Of a DNA stretch of 64,000 nt, positions 32,729-43,329 are shown piece after piece; position 1 is the stretch's first letter; every line of letters begins with the position of its first letter. The notes under the pieces were generated by a model. The model did not search any database. It saw only the letters and a list, made by a program, of their open reading frames with translations, and was not told the DNA's origin. The translations under genes were made by a program, and so were the position numbers. This stretch comes from Pohlia nutans. Its lineage: Eukaryota > Streptophyta > Bryopsida > Bryales > Mniaceae. Location of the stretch: contig CM040106.1 in assembly GCA_022496805.1 (NCBI GenBank), positions 3,720,001 to 3,784,000 on the forward strand. The letters run 5' to 3'.

Positions 32729-33790
32729 CTAGTCGGGTCGACCAACCGTGACTAGGTCGGGTTGGATTGGCTGCTGTGAGCTTGGCTCGTCTTCGTTCTG
32801 TTCTAGTGTGGACCTAATCTTTGTTTTGCTAGTGAGTGGGCTAGACAAATTGGTAAAAGGTTTATCGTCTAGGACTCGGTAGGGTTTGAGTTTATTGACG
32901 TTGACTACTACCGGGTCGGGGTCAAAGTGCTGAAGGCTCACTAGGAGGACAGTGTTGTTGGGGAGGGCAGACTGGACGCGATACGGGCCGAACCATTTAC
33001 TACGAAGAGGACCGTTGGGTCGGGAAAATGTATTCGGTTGCCATCAATGGTGTCAGACCATACACTAATTAGAATGGCGTGTGACCCGTGACAACCTTGT
33101 ATGCCGTCCGGTAAGCGAAAGGGACCGTGTGGAGCTGTAAGTCCGTATCGGTCCGATTCTCGTTGACTAGCTTCTGAGCATCCGGACTATGACCTTGTTG
33201 GATTGCCTCGTACAAGATCTGTGCGGTTCCCTGGCGGTGTTTCCTCGGAGAGCTCTAGCCTCGACCCATTTGGTGACATAGTCGGTAGCCACCAAAATGT
33301 ATCGATAGGCTGTATATCGGGTCTTCTTGACTGGACCTATGAAGTCGAGTCCCCATTTCATAAAAGGTTCTGCGGGTAGTTGGGTGACAAGCTTGGAGGA
33401 AACTGTCTTGTTTAGGCCGCCTGTCCTCTGGCATTTATGACACGACTGGCAGTACCGCACAGCGTCTTCTTGTAGAGTCGGCCACTAGTAGCCTACATCT
33501 AATATTTTTCTTACAGTGATGTCATGAGAAAAATGTCCTCCAGCGTTGCCCTTGTATAATTCTTGGAGGATTGTTGTAGGCTGAATGCAGCTTAGGACTT
33601 GTCAGAGCTGGTGGTCCTTGCCGAGTCGGTACAGTTGGCCGTCGAGTACTTGGTACGGGATGGCTTTGTGAGCTATTTGCTTGCGAGCCTCCTTCGTCAT
33701 GTGGGCTGGAAAGGTCCCGGTAGTCAAGTAGTCGACTATCGGGTCTAGCCAGTCGGGTTCGGTGGAAAAGAGCCGCAGTATATACGCTGG
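32729..33790 (-). pseudogene. Ty3/gypsy integrase, C-terminal part of pol (element copy 2)
   Basis: In minus sense the reading begins near 33780 with EPDWLDPIVDYLTTGTFPA and continues through the zinc-binding region ([14 protein letters not shown]), WGLDFIGPV, and [20 protein letters not shown]. It ends with FDPDPVVVNVNKLKPYR and a stop at about 32729. Several frameshifts and stops break it, and much of the core after EARAL is deleted or scrambled around 33000-33250. Upstream pol is missing because another gypsy element's LTR is inserted at about 33.79 kb. Confidence 0.85.
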
Positions 33791-34536
33791 GTCTCTTTAA
33801 CATACGGTCTTAAACTACCTTGGCGTACTTGGACTCCTTGGAAGTTAGACAAGGTGAGAGAGGAGTGTTCTATTACTGAGGTAGTTAGTTGATTAAGTGT
33901 GAGTACTAGCTCGAGTGAGAGTCAGTTCCTAGATGTCCTTGGTGCCATTGAATGGTGAGTGTTTTGAAGACAAAAAGACAGAGGTTGCGTGAGTTTGACT
34001 TGTGCACATGGAGACGGAGATCAAAGCAAGGACAGTTTGGTACAAGGAGTAAGTAGAGAGCAGGACTACTCGTCCTAAGTACCTACATTAGAGGTAGACA
34101 GAATGGTAGAAGACATGGTATCCCAGTCTTCCAAGTTAGATAGCAGCAGAGAAGGATCAGTAATGGAGATAGAACTGTTGAGACAGAGATTGCAAGAACA
34201 CGCGTTTATTCAGAGGACGTAATAGTAGAATTGTATAGTAAAGAAGCTAAGTCCAAAGAACTATGTTAAACAAAGGATTTGAACCCATGCATTACATAAA
34301 GGCACAACCATGGAGTCCATGTTTAACAAGGAGTATACAAGGAGTGACCTTTTGGTGTAAAACCCGAGTATAACAAAATACTCATAAGTCCCAAAAACCA
34401 AGAAGTGTTTCATCCCTATCGTACAACTACTCTTATACTTAAGCCTGGGTCCATTATCTAAGCTAATCAGAGCCAGTTCCACCGTCATCCTATCACCTTG
34501 TCCTGTGTGGCGGCCGTGTGTCTTGGTCCGGTAACA
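33785..34536 (-). mobile_element. 3' LTR of Ty3/gypsy element 1, inserted in element copy 2
   Basis: On the minus strand it starts TGTTACCGGACCAAGACACA, directly after a purine-rich tract. It is collinear over ~740 bp with the plus-strand segment at 45360-46106, roughly four-fifths identical by eye. The other boundary is uncertain by about 20 bp: similarity runs to GACCCAGCGTATA, which overlaps what seems to be coding sequence of the host element. Confidence 0.75.
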
Positions 34537-34555
34537 TTTTGCCCTCCTTTGCAGA
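34537..34555 (-). promoter_or_regulatory. Polypurine tract of gypsy element 1
   Basis: On the minus strand, TGCAAAGGAGGGCAAAA immediately precedes the LTR start TGTTACCGG. Confidence 0.75.
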
Positions 34556-34591
34556 GTGCAATTAGTCCCCGGATTGCTATTAGTGGTGCGA

Positions 34592-35026
34592 TCAGCGGGC
34601 GGCAGGTCGGCGGTTGGGGCGAGTCTCCTCGCGTGGTACCTGTGCGTGGCGTCTTGGAGGTGCTTGGTCACCGTAGAGAGCGGCTATGGCTGCAGCAACA
34701 CCTCGGTGCATTAGGTTATGCTTGGTTTTAGAGGTGCTGGCGTGCTGATAAACATCAAACACAGTCTTGCCCAAGAGCTTGTTGCAAGCTGGGCATCGGA
34801 CATTGTCTGCTTCAGGGTTAGTGTATAAGGCAGCCAAATCTGGGTGGTAGGCAAAATATTCTTTGATCTCTTCAATTGCTAACCCATAATCCTCATTTGC
34901 ATCACAATCGTCACTAGCCTTGGCCTCCATGTCATGGTCATCTTCAAGTCTGGTGGTGGAATTCATCACACGCGTTGTCCAAAACTTATTGGAAGCGTGC
35001 TTGGGCGGCTTGGAAGTATTTGGCAC
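34592..35026 (-). CDS. XS-type zinc finger ORF carried by gypsy element 1
   Basis: The frame has 144 codons; the likelier start is the second Met (MNSTTRLEDDHDMEAK, near 34969). After an acidic region it reads EEIKEYFAYHPDLAALY, then RCPACNKLLGKTVFDVYQHA, then STSKTKHNLMHRGVAAAIA. Two Cys (C-x2-C) and two His in this spacing, with the YQHA word and the basic loop, match the zf-XS domain of plant SGS3-like proteins, which act in RNA silencing and RNA-directed DNA methylation. The XS RNA-binding domain itself is absent. The tail is Pro/Arg-rich. It lies between the integrase and the polypurine tract on the same strand, so it is part of the element. Its role is unknown; interference with host silencing is a speculation. 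Confidence 0.6.
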   Translation of the reverse strand: MPNTSKPPKHASNKFWTTRVMNSTTRLEDDHDMEAKASDDCDANEDYGLAIEEIKEYFAYHPDLAALYTNPEADNVRCPACNKLLGKTVFDVYQHASTSKTKHNLMHRGVAAAIAALYGDQAPPRRHAQVPREETRPNRRPAAR

Positions 35027-35039
35027 TAAGTTTTTGTAT

Positions 35040-35760
35040 GTCCGTAATATTTTTCATAGCGAATGCTCGGACTTCTTCGAGATGATGGATGTCTTGGATG
35101 CTAGCTGCTAACACCCTGTGTGGCGTATAATCTCTTGGTTGCATAGATTAGAACGTAGGAACAATGTATTCCGTGGGTAACAGGGGTTGGGTTCCATAAA
35201 CCATTTCAAATGGGCTGAGTTGCATGGCTATCTTGGTAGCAACACGGTATACCCATAAGGCGGCTGAAAAACAATCGTCCCACTTTGCTTGGTTGGCATG
35301 GATGAATCGCCTAAGCATATTGATCAGTGTTTTGTTTGTTGACTCCGCTTGGCCATTTCCCAGTGGATAGTAAATTGTGCTAGTTTCATGCTTGATGATG
35401 TGCTTTTCCATAAGATCCTCGATCACTGAGTTAACAAAGTGACTACCTTGATCCGAGACGATCTCCAATGGACACCCAAAACGTGTGATGATGTTGTCGT
35501 ATAAGAATGTCGCCGTGACTACCGCGGTATTGTTGTGGAGCGGTTTGGCTTCCACCCACTTGGTAGTATAATCCGTGGCGACCAAGATGTATTTATAGCC
35601 TTGGCGAGTTGCACGTCGTATGGGACCCACAAAATCTAGCCCCCAACGTTGAAACGGTCCCAACGGAGGCGTTGACTTTAGGGGAACTTTGCCTTGGTAC
35701 TGAAAATTTGTGGTAGATACTTGGCAGGCATGGCAATTCTTGATGTAGATCATCGGGAAT
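35040..35760 (-). pseudogene. Ty3/gypsy integrase (element 1), 5'-truncated
   Basis: In minus sense the frame runs from about 35760 to 35148 without a stop. It has the end of the zinc-binding site (NCHACQ), WGLDFVGPIRRATRQGYKYI, ATDYTTKWVEAKPL, then CPLEIVSDQGSHFVNSVIED and YYPLGNGQAESTNKTL. The DDE core residues (Asp in GLDFVG, Asp in VSDQGS, Glu in QAESTN) are all present. A TAG at about 35148 is followed in frame by HRVLAASIQDIHHLEEVRAF and AKYFQAAQARF. The C-terminal module after that is missing or replaced by the zinc finger frame. Upstream pol is lost at the junction near 35755. Confidence 0.88.
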
Positions 35761-37834
35761 ATAGAAGATCTTCGTCGAACGACAGACGACATGGAAGAAA
35801 ACATAGTGTGTCACCTTCTGATAATGATTCATCCGGTTTGAGGGGTACGCGTTGCGATCACAGTCGGCGTGATGAGAGGCAAAGCCATAGGCGGAGCCCG
35901 AGAGCATCACCTTCAAGATCACCGGGACCTGGATATCGAAAATCTCATGATGACGGCAGAACGGATCGTGCGGGGGGAGCAGCAGTGATACGGGAGCACA
36001 TAGCAGCCGCGTTACGAGCATCTGAGCGAAAAAAACGTCGGTATAAGCATTACAAAAGGTTTCAGCCCTTCAAAGGGCTGTGAGTTTTGAACCCCTCCGG
36101 TGCAAGTACAGAAAAAATATATATATATTTTTTTTGGAAATGCGGTAATGACGTGACTGAATTGTCGGCCACATCAGATTGAGTAATTTTTAATCATTTT
36201 TTAATTTTTTAATTTTTTTTTTCAAGCACCTGATCAAGCTACAGAACCGGAGTTGAGGCCAACTGGACAGCCAATGTGAAGGCTCTCATGTACCCATGCT
36301 ATAATAAGTTGGCGGCCCACAAGCCCACACACGTGGCACACCCCAATATCCCATCATGGCAGACGACTGTTCTTTTCACTCCTGGATCTCCGATGGACAA
36401 ATGGAAAAAGATATACTAAACAAAAAAATTATTTATTTTTATTTTCCTGTATTTGCACCACACGTGAGCTGAAAATGCAGTTTTCACAGCCTTTTGAAGG
36501 GCCAAAATTTCTTGTAATGCAAGCCACTCGAGAAGCTCGAGAAGCTACACGACGAGAGAGGGATGGGAAAAAACCTTTCTATATTACACCGGACAGGGAG
36601 GGTATCCCATATGGCGCGAGCAAATCAGCATGGATGGGGGAAATCAACAAACTTTCAACTCGCCTGGATCCCTTGTGCACCCATATTAAGAAACAAACCT
36701 ACGAGGATGTCACCACATTCAAAGAACGATTAAGCCAAAGCTTTGAATATTCTGGAGAGCTGAATGAAGCTCATTTGAGATCCTTGCTGGAGAAAGCTGT
36801 AACGAGGAGATCCGAACTCATACGGTTGATAAAGGCAGGTGGGAGACAACCGAATCACATTGACTTAGAAGTATGGGAGAGACTTGTGAAGTTGGAGGCG
36901 AGCAAGTCGTGGAAGGAAAAATCTGAATAGGGAAAGCATGCGAATGCTTGCAGGAAAACGATTAATCGAACTAGGAATAGAGGATTGAATGGAGTGAGAA
37001 AGAATATGCGGGAGGTGTTGGGGAGGTCTCCAGACCCTGACAAAGTATTTGCACAGGCGCACCGTCCCAAAGGATCTAGTAGGACGAAAGGAAAGAAGGA
37101 CAGAGGCACTCCTAAGTGCGATGACATTGCAAGTGTAGAGCCGTTAGAGGGCGACAGGCGTGGGCAATCGGTGGATAAGTCTTCGCAGGGACTATGCAAC
37201 GATGATGGCGTGGAACGAATGTCTCAATTGACAAGTGCCCCTCAGGTTGTAATGTATTCTCATGCTGTCATGATGTATTTGTAGTAACGTGTACATAATG
37301 TAAGGGGATATCGATTACGAATTCTGAACCCTGAACCATCACTGCATGAGAATGTGCTACCCAAATTATAAGAGTTGATCTCAGAGATAGATGCATTATT
37401 GAATCTAGGAATTGAACACATAACATATACAGTAAGGTATTATTACATAATGAAACCTGGGATATAGCAGAAATGCTACATATATTTGCTGATGTGGATC
37501 ACACCTACAAGTAGGGAGCTAACATCGTATTTTGACTGCGCACAGTAGGGATTTTTGCATGTTCTGTATTGGGTTGATCATTTTGTAGGACACGGGAATG
37601 TCATCATGTTCTGATAGGAAGGGGAAGGGGAGTGTTGCACCTGAGAAAGGTACAGTGACTATGAATTCCGATGGTGAGGGGTCAGAATGTGATTCCAAGG
37701 ACGAGTACATTTTGCAATTACAGGCAGAGCTTGAGCAAATAAAGGCAGAATGGAGCATTGGATCGTCCTCTCACAGAGTTCTGCAATCACAGTCACCTGT
37801 GTCAAGAAGGAAGCACGACCGTAAGGGCAAGTAG
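35758..37834 (+). pseudogene. PTTA-like (En/Spm-type) plant transposon protein with Arg/Ser-rich N-terminus
   Basis: The first segment, about 35758-36083, is rich in Arg, Ser, Asp and His (REYRRSSSNDRRHGRKHSVS, SPRASPSRSPGPGYRKS). The second, 36475-37284, is open but for a TAG at 36928-36930. It contains FYITPDREGIPYGASKSAWM, EVWERLVKLEASKSWKEKSE and LGRSPDPDKVFAQAHRPKGS, the PTTA signature of plant CACTA elements. A probable last exon, about 37592-37834, starts after a TAG acceptor and ends in a short coiled coil (DEYILQLQAELEQIKAEW) and a basic tail. It abuts the truncated gypsy element directly. No TNP2 transposase or CACTA ends were identified nearby. Confidence 0.65.
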
Positions 37835-40800
37835 ATATGTAATTTTTTTTTCTAAACCATTAGGCGTTGGAGACGATAAATATTTATGGACATGTAAAAT
37901 TCAGATTTTGTGATATGTTTTGAAATAACATGTACGAGGTGAAGGAAATGAGAAATGACGAGGATATGTCGTTCCTAACTTGAACGGCAGGGCGTGGGCA
38001 TGAAGCAAAGACGGAGAGTATGCGGGAGTGACAGGGAACGGGGACAGTGGCGTAGATGTTCGATAATACCTGAAGAAGTTGTAGGCAAAGAATGCTTTGT
38101 TGTGTTAGATTAGGATGCCCGAGTGTTGTGTCCTCAGTTATGTCAATGTAAACAGACACTGCTTGTGATGGTCTGTAGAAAGTACTGTAAGTTTTCTTGT
38201 CAAATTTTTGAAAGTGGTTTGTAGAAATGATGTTGGCAGGCTAGAACCAGTGTATTGTTTTGTATGGATGGGTCAATAATATATGCGTATAGAACGTAAA
38301 TCATCCACAAGAGAGAACAATGTATCAGAACAGTGTGTAGATGATGATGATGGAACACGCGGAATGTATGGGTTGATTGTGTTGCAGGGTTCTAAAAACA
38401 TTCATAATATATAGTAATATGCATGTTTATAAAATGACTGTGGGCAGTTTTCTTTGCGACAAATAATAGTGGCAGATGTTGTGTGATACGGGACTACAGC
38501 AATAGTAAATATTGTCCATGCCACGGACACATATATTGTACTGTAATGTTATTGCTGCTTGGCCACGAAATCAAGTATTCCTATAGTAAATTGTAATGTT
38601 TCACAAAGTATTCTTTGACATTTGTATGTTTAGGAAAATGACTCAATGTGAAGACTGAGTAGGACACTGTTATGTACATGTTTAGTACACGCATATAGGT
38701 AACAGTGGCTGTAAACATGTGGCAACACTATAGCATGTTGGAGTGGTTCACGGGGTCATCCATGGGTAATGTGCCGCACATCCCATTGCAGTACATATGG
38801 ACTTGAAGGTGAGTTTCTCGTTCACCATGTCAGCTGCTGCACTAGGATAAGGACATGTTTATCTATACAAGAGTGCAAATCTGTATTCTAGGCTGCTGTA
38901 GACTTGCAAGTTAGGTCTGACTCTTACAATGCCGTGGATACATTGAACATATGTATGTTGTAACTATCTGAATAGCTATGTTGTTGAAAATTCAGAAAGC
39001 AATGTACATGGTATCTTATAGTGAATGTTGGAAATGCAGGTGAGACACCGTATATGTATAACTTGGACATGTGTCAGTGGATGGAGACAATGTTCCAGTT
39101 CAGGTACATACAACCGAATTTGACGTGATCCTCTTGAATATAGTTTTCAATGTTTCCAAACAAAAATGGATGCGTTTGCATAGAAAGGCATTGTGGTAAA
39201 TCCTATTTAAAAATACACTCTGTAACACTAAACCGTTGTAGTCAAAGCTAAGTAATCTCTAAAAAACACAGAACTTTCATGTTCAACTGTGAATTACTAT
39301 GGAGGAAAGGAGAATCTCACCCCAAGCCCCACAGTCATGACAGTGAGATATACGAGTAGAATGTCACAATGACTGACATACAATTTTTGGCATTATTAAT
39401 TCTCAGGGATTTCATTTGTATGACATGCAAGACTTGTATATGGATTTTTATTGGAGCTGCGTCAACTTCTCCTAGCGAAGGTCTGGATTACGGTAGGTGA
39501 CATGGAGTCCATTTGGAGTACTAGCAAATAAAGTAACAAGTATTAGAGGGTTTGTAATGGGCAGGGAAGGAGGCATGTGAATTGGAAAGGGACCACTAAC
39601 CCGGTGATGACTACTTTAGGCAGTAATGAACAAACTAGGTGGTTGTACGACGCAGAAGTGGTGATAGCTTGAGCAAATATACGTAAAGTACGACATGTAC
39701 AAATGTGTTTGTTATTGTTGCGTATATAACTGTGGGGGACAACATGTCATACTTGGTGTATTATTATTGTCCGTCTGTAGTAAATAAAAGGCTTTATAGA
39801 GAAACCTGTCCGAATTCTTGGATGACATGTTTATGGGGGTAAAGAACAAACAAATTGGACTGGTTATGATGGAAATTGTTGTTGTTATGGTAGAATGAGA
39901 GCATGGGTAGGTATATTATAGGCTAGCTATGTAGAGGAGGTTTAGTAAAAAGCTCAGTACAGGAACGCAAAGGTCGGAGGGTACCCGCATGCGTATATCC
40001 ACAAGGACACAGAAGAAAGATTGGTCGTCAACAGCATGAGAGGAGGTCTTGAATTACGAGAAGGAGATACAAAACGGTTATACCCATGAAAGCATTGACC
40101 TGGTTTTTTCTGAAGGGCAAATAACGTAAGTGGCATGCTAACAACAAAACCTATAGATGTGAATGCTACAATGTCCATGCAACCGTATGTACAGTACACT
40201 AAATTTTTTTTTGTTCCATTTGAAATTCTCGTTTTTATGGTGCAAAGAATGCATCTGAATGTGAATGACAAGATATTAGACTAAAATTCATGGTAGTAAT
40301 GCTCTATGTGTAATATCTGTGGAGTGTACAGATATCAAAGATGTGAAGCATTCTGGACTGAGACTGTGAAACAATTGAGATAAAGTACAAATATGCGTTA
40401 TTAGCAATGATACTTCGTGTATCTATTTTCCTGCATGACTGAGTGTGAACATGTGAAAAGCTGTAACCGTAATCCTATAACAGTAGTTCCAAATCATTCA
40501 AGTAGTCTACAATAATTGAAACGACGTAAAGTACACAATGCTGATAGAAGAGATACATAAGTGGGACTGAGGCATGAACAAGGAAAATGAACTTTTTTTG
40601 TTCAGTATGGTATAAAAATTCCCCTTCTATTTCATGGGTGTTGAACACTTGCAGGTGCAAATTGGGATCCAAAAACTGAGTAATTAAACCGATTTCCGAG
40701 ATGAATGAAGGACTTGGAGCGTGCATACACGTCACGGGCATGAGTGAATTTGCTATAGCAAAATTCTAGACATAGTAGTCAGTGAATTAGAGACTTGGAG

Positions 40801-41900
40801 AGGTAGATGATATACAAAAGTTCAGGCATGCAAGTTTGGCACAGGAATTCGTACTCAGTCCTGTTAGTGACGTAGAAGACGTAGAAGCAGAATGTTGTAG
40901 CCCATGTAGAGCATGAACCTCACGGAATGAGTACAGATGGCACTGTAGGAAATAATTACGTCCACAGATTTCGATCCAGGGTATAGGGTGTAGATATTGT
41001 ATGAGGTTAAATTGCAAATTTTATAAATTTGCATAATATGCGCCAAAAATATTCGGACTAATAACAACATGACAAATCAGCTATGAAAAGCAAATTTGGG
41101 CAATAAGGGTCTCCCAGACGTCGAACGATAATTTGAATGACGGCTGACTGATATCCACCGAGTACTGAACAGAATTCATCCATCGGAAAGAAACACGAAA
41201 AAATTTACATTCTTGGTGAATTACATAAGTTTTTACATACTCATATTCCACTGAATAAGCGAAAAAAACGCGAAGGTAATTGAATAAAAGTACTATAGTC
41301 ATTGTAAAAACCGGAATGTGGTTAACAAAAAATTCCGTACACCTCGCATGCCATGCCAACTCATATGTTTACAGCAATGTTAGTAAATGAGGTGGCGTGC
41401 CACCTCGGACAAGACCAACTGCACAGGAGACCGCTCCAACACTATCGTCACAGCAGATTCTTCTTGGGAGATGACCGCCTCAACGCAACCGGGATGACAG
41501 ATTTGCTCAACGGTTTTTTATCAAAAAACTGTTGAATTGGTCACAGTTTTTCAAGTAGTGCACGCAACACTCTGGTGATAAGCACAAAAAAATCACTCTT
41601 GTTCAAACATATCATCATTGGTATCGCATAATTGCTCAAAGATTTTGGAATACAGAAATTGTTTCAAATTTGCGAGCAGTTGATACATCATCTGTTGAAG
41701 ATGCTATAGCCAAGAGAAGAGAAGCTAGTTTGAGATCAGCTTCAGCTGCACATGCTAAGATTTGGCGGTCAAAATGTAGAAGGGAGGGTAGTCGATGGGT
41801 CCTATCTCGAAAATGAAACAACAACTTCATAACTTTCTCTAAAGCCGTAGTACTTCGGTGGCATGATATTTGCAGTTGTATGTTTTTTTTTCATTTCGCG
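37835..41900. other. Long stretch without a recognised gene
   Basis: Several minus-strand frames of 70-105 codons occur (for example 39954-40271, 40475-40741 and 41081-41359) but none resembles a known domain, and base composition does not stand out. It may be the non-coding or decayed remainder of the CACTA element to its left. A short TTTTTTATCAAAAAA hairpin-like word lies at 41514-41528. Confidence 0.4.
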
Positions 41901-41971
41901 CATTAATCTTCACAACAGTTTGTTTTGTCTGCAATCCACATTCGGTATACTTCATCTGCTTCTATCCCCAA

Positions 41972-42570
41972 CTATACTACAAACACTTGCCGAATGTCAA
42001 CTAGAGACCAAGTCAATCCTACGTCCAAATCGTGTTCTTTGTCCTCCACCTCACAACGCATTGTTACGATGACGCTAGGCGTGTATTGGTCTAGATCCAC
42101 CCACTCTGAAAGTGATACTCTTCGCTGTCGATTGTACACAAATCTGGCATATAGTGTGGACTTTGCAATGTGGAATCTGAATACTAATGAAGCCCTTGCA
42201 ACTGTGCACTTAATTGCATCCGCTGCAAGTGTGACCTTAGAATCCCAGATGCCATCCATAAAGGATTGGCACAATGCATCACTTACTTGTTTGAAAATCC
42301 ACATAGTTGTTGTCCTTTGAATGGTATCTGCTGCAGCAAACAAATCAATGAAAACACAAATAGGCATAAACCATGACAAATGAGTTTGGCTTGAACTTGT
42401 GTTAGGCCTCATATCATTCTGGAAGTCTAAACAAAGCCTTGTCCAAAAAGCCTCCGTTGTACACATGTCTGAGAGGGGCTACTTTGGCAAATTAAAGTTT
42501 GGTAGTGAGATTGGCTCTACACTGCCAAATTGTGTCTCTGTTATTCGTGTAGCATATGAAGCATTATAAA
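41972..42570 (-). pseudogene. NAM-associated-like protein fragment
   Basis: In minus sense a mostly open frame reads ETQFGSVEPISLPNFNLPK, one stop, then TEAFWTRLCLDFQNDMRPNT and SSSQTHLSWFMPICVFIDLF. The FWxR...DF...RP..S..SL..RW....DI..F pattern is typical of plant NAM-associated/Myb-like proteins related to PIF/Harbinger ORF1. The continuation (IKCTVARASLVFRFHIAKST) is not recognised. It is probably broken, and the assignment rests on a short motif. Confidence 0.35.
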
Positions 42571-42751
42571 AAAAACACCGTCTTGTAGCAACTTCTTGTG
42601 TAATTGACTCCCTCTCATCAGTTCACCCACTTCGGCATGTGTGACACAAATGATTCCTATGCATTTCGAATCTAGCCAATCTTTATGTATCGAGGAATAT
42701 AAGTTTGCAAGCAAAAGTTGATATCTCAGGTAATGGAGATGAGAAATATAA

Positions 42752-42983
42752 ATATATATTAAATAAATTCGTTATATTGAGACTTTTCACAGTCTCAGTT
42801 TTAAAAGATGAACCGTTTTATTTCTTTAAAATAGGTAAGAACATCAACTTTTAGAATTTCATTATAGAATCACTATTTGAGCATTATTTTTTTTGGTTTC
42901 CATTAATAGTTTTTAAATGAATTTTTTCATAACTAGCATTTCATTTCAAAAGCTTTCAAACGTCTCAATGTAACCAATATGGC
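42752..42983. mobile_element. MITE family C copy 2
   Basis: TTATATTGAGACTTTTCACAG at the left mirrors AAACGTCTCAATGTAACC followed by AATATGGC at the right, and the interior matches 12697-12951. The left tip is less well preserved. Confidence 0.6.
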
Positions 42984-43028
42984 CTTAATTGTTGCATGAT
43001 GTTAGCTTATGTTAGCTTATGATGCATC

Positions 43029-43283
43029 TTACCTAATATTAAAGAAATTCTGATGGCATAACAACTTACAGTTGCAAGCTGCATTCATCACCACATATGG
43101 AACTTCTAGATTCAAATCCAGTTGACGCCACATATAAATATGTTGGACCTTCACCATGGACACTGAACGTTGCACAGGAACCTTGAATTTCAGTACTTTG
43201 ACTTGGTACGATCCATTCATGTTCTTTGCGTCTTTTGTGTGTCCTCCAACAATTCCTAGAGTCAAGGTGACCCAACTATTCAC
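43029..43283 (-). other. Open minus-strand segment, unknown
   Basis: Two overlapping minus frames remain open for 69-84 codons; one reads WVTLTLGIVGGHTKDAKNMN, the other STEIQGSCATFSVHGEGPTY. No family was recognised in either. It may be a decayed exon. Confidence 0.25.
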
Positions 43284-43329
43284 TTTTATCTTGAGCGGTA
43301 TCCAATTTCCTTTTGCATTTGTTCAAGTG

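Noticed and set aside
39954..41359. Several 70-105 codon minus-strand frames
   Set aside because: No family-like motif, no splice-consistent neighbours, and frame lengths expected by chance in this base composition.
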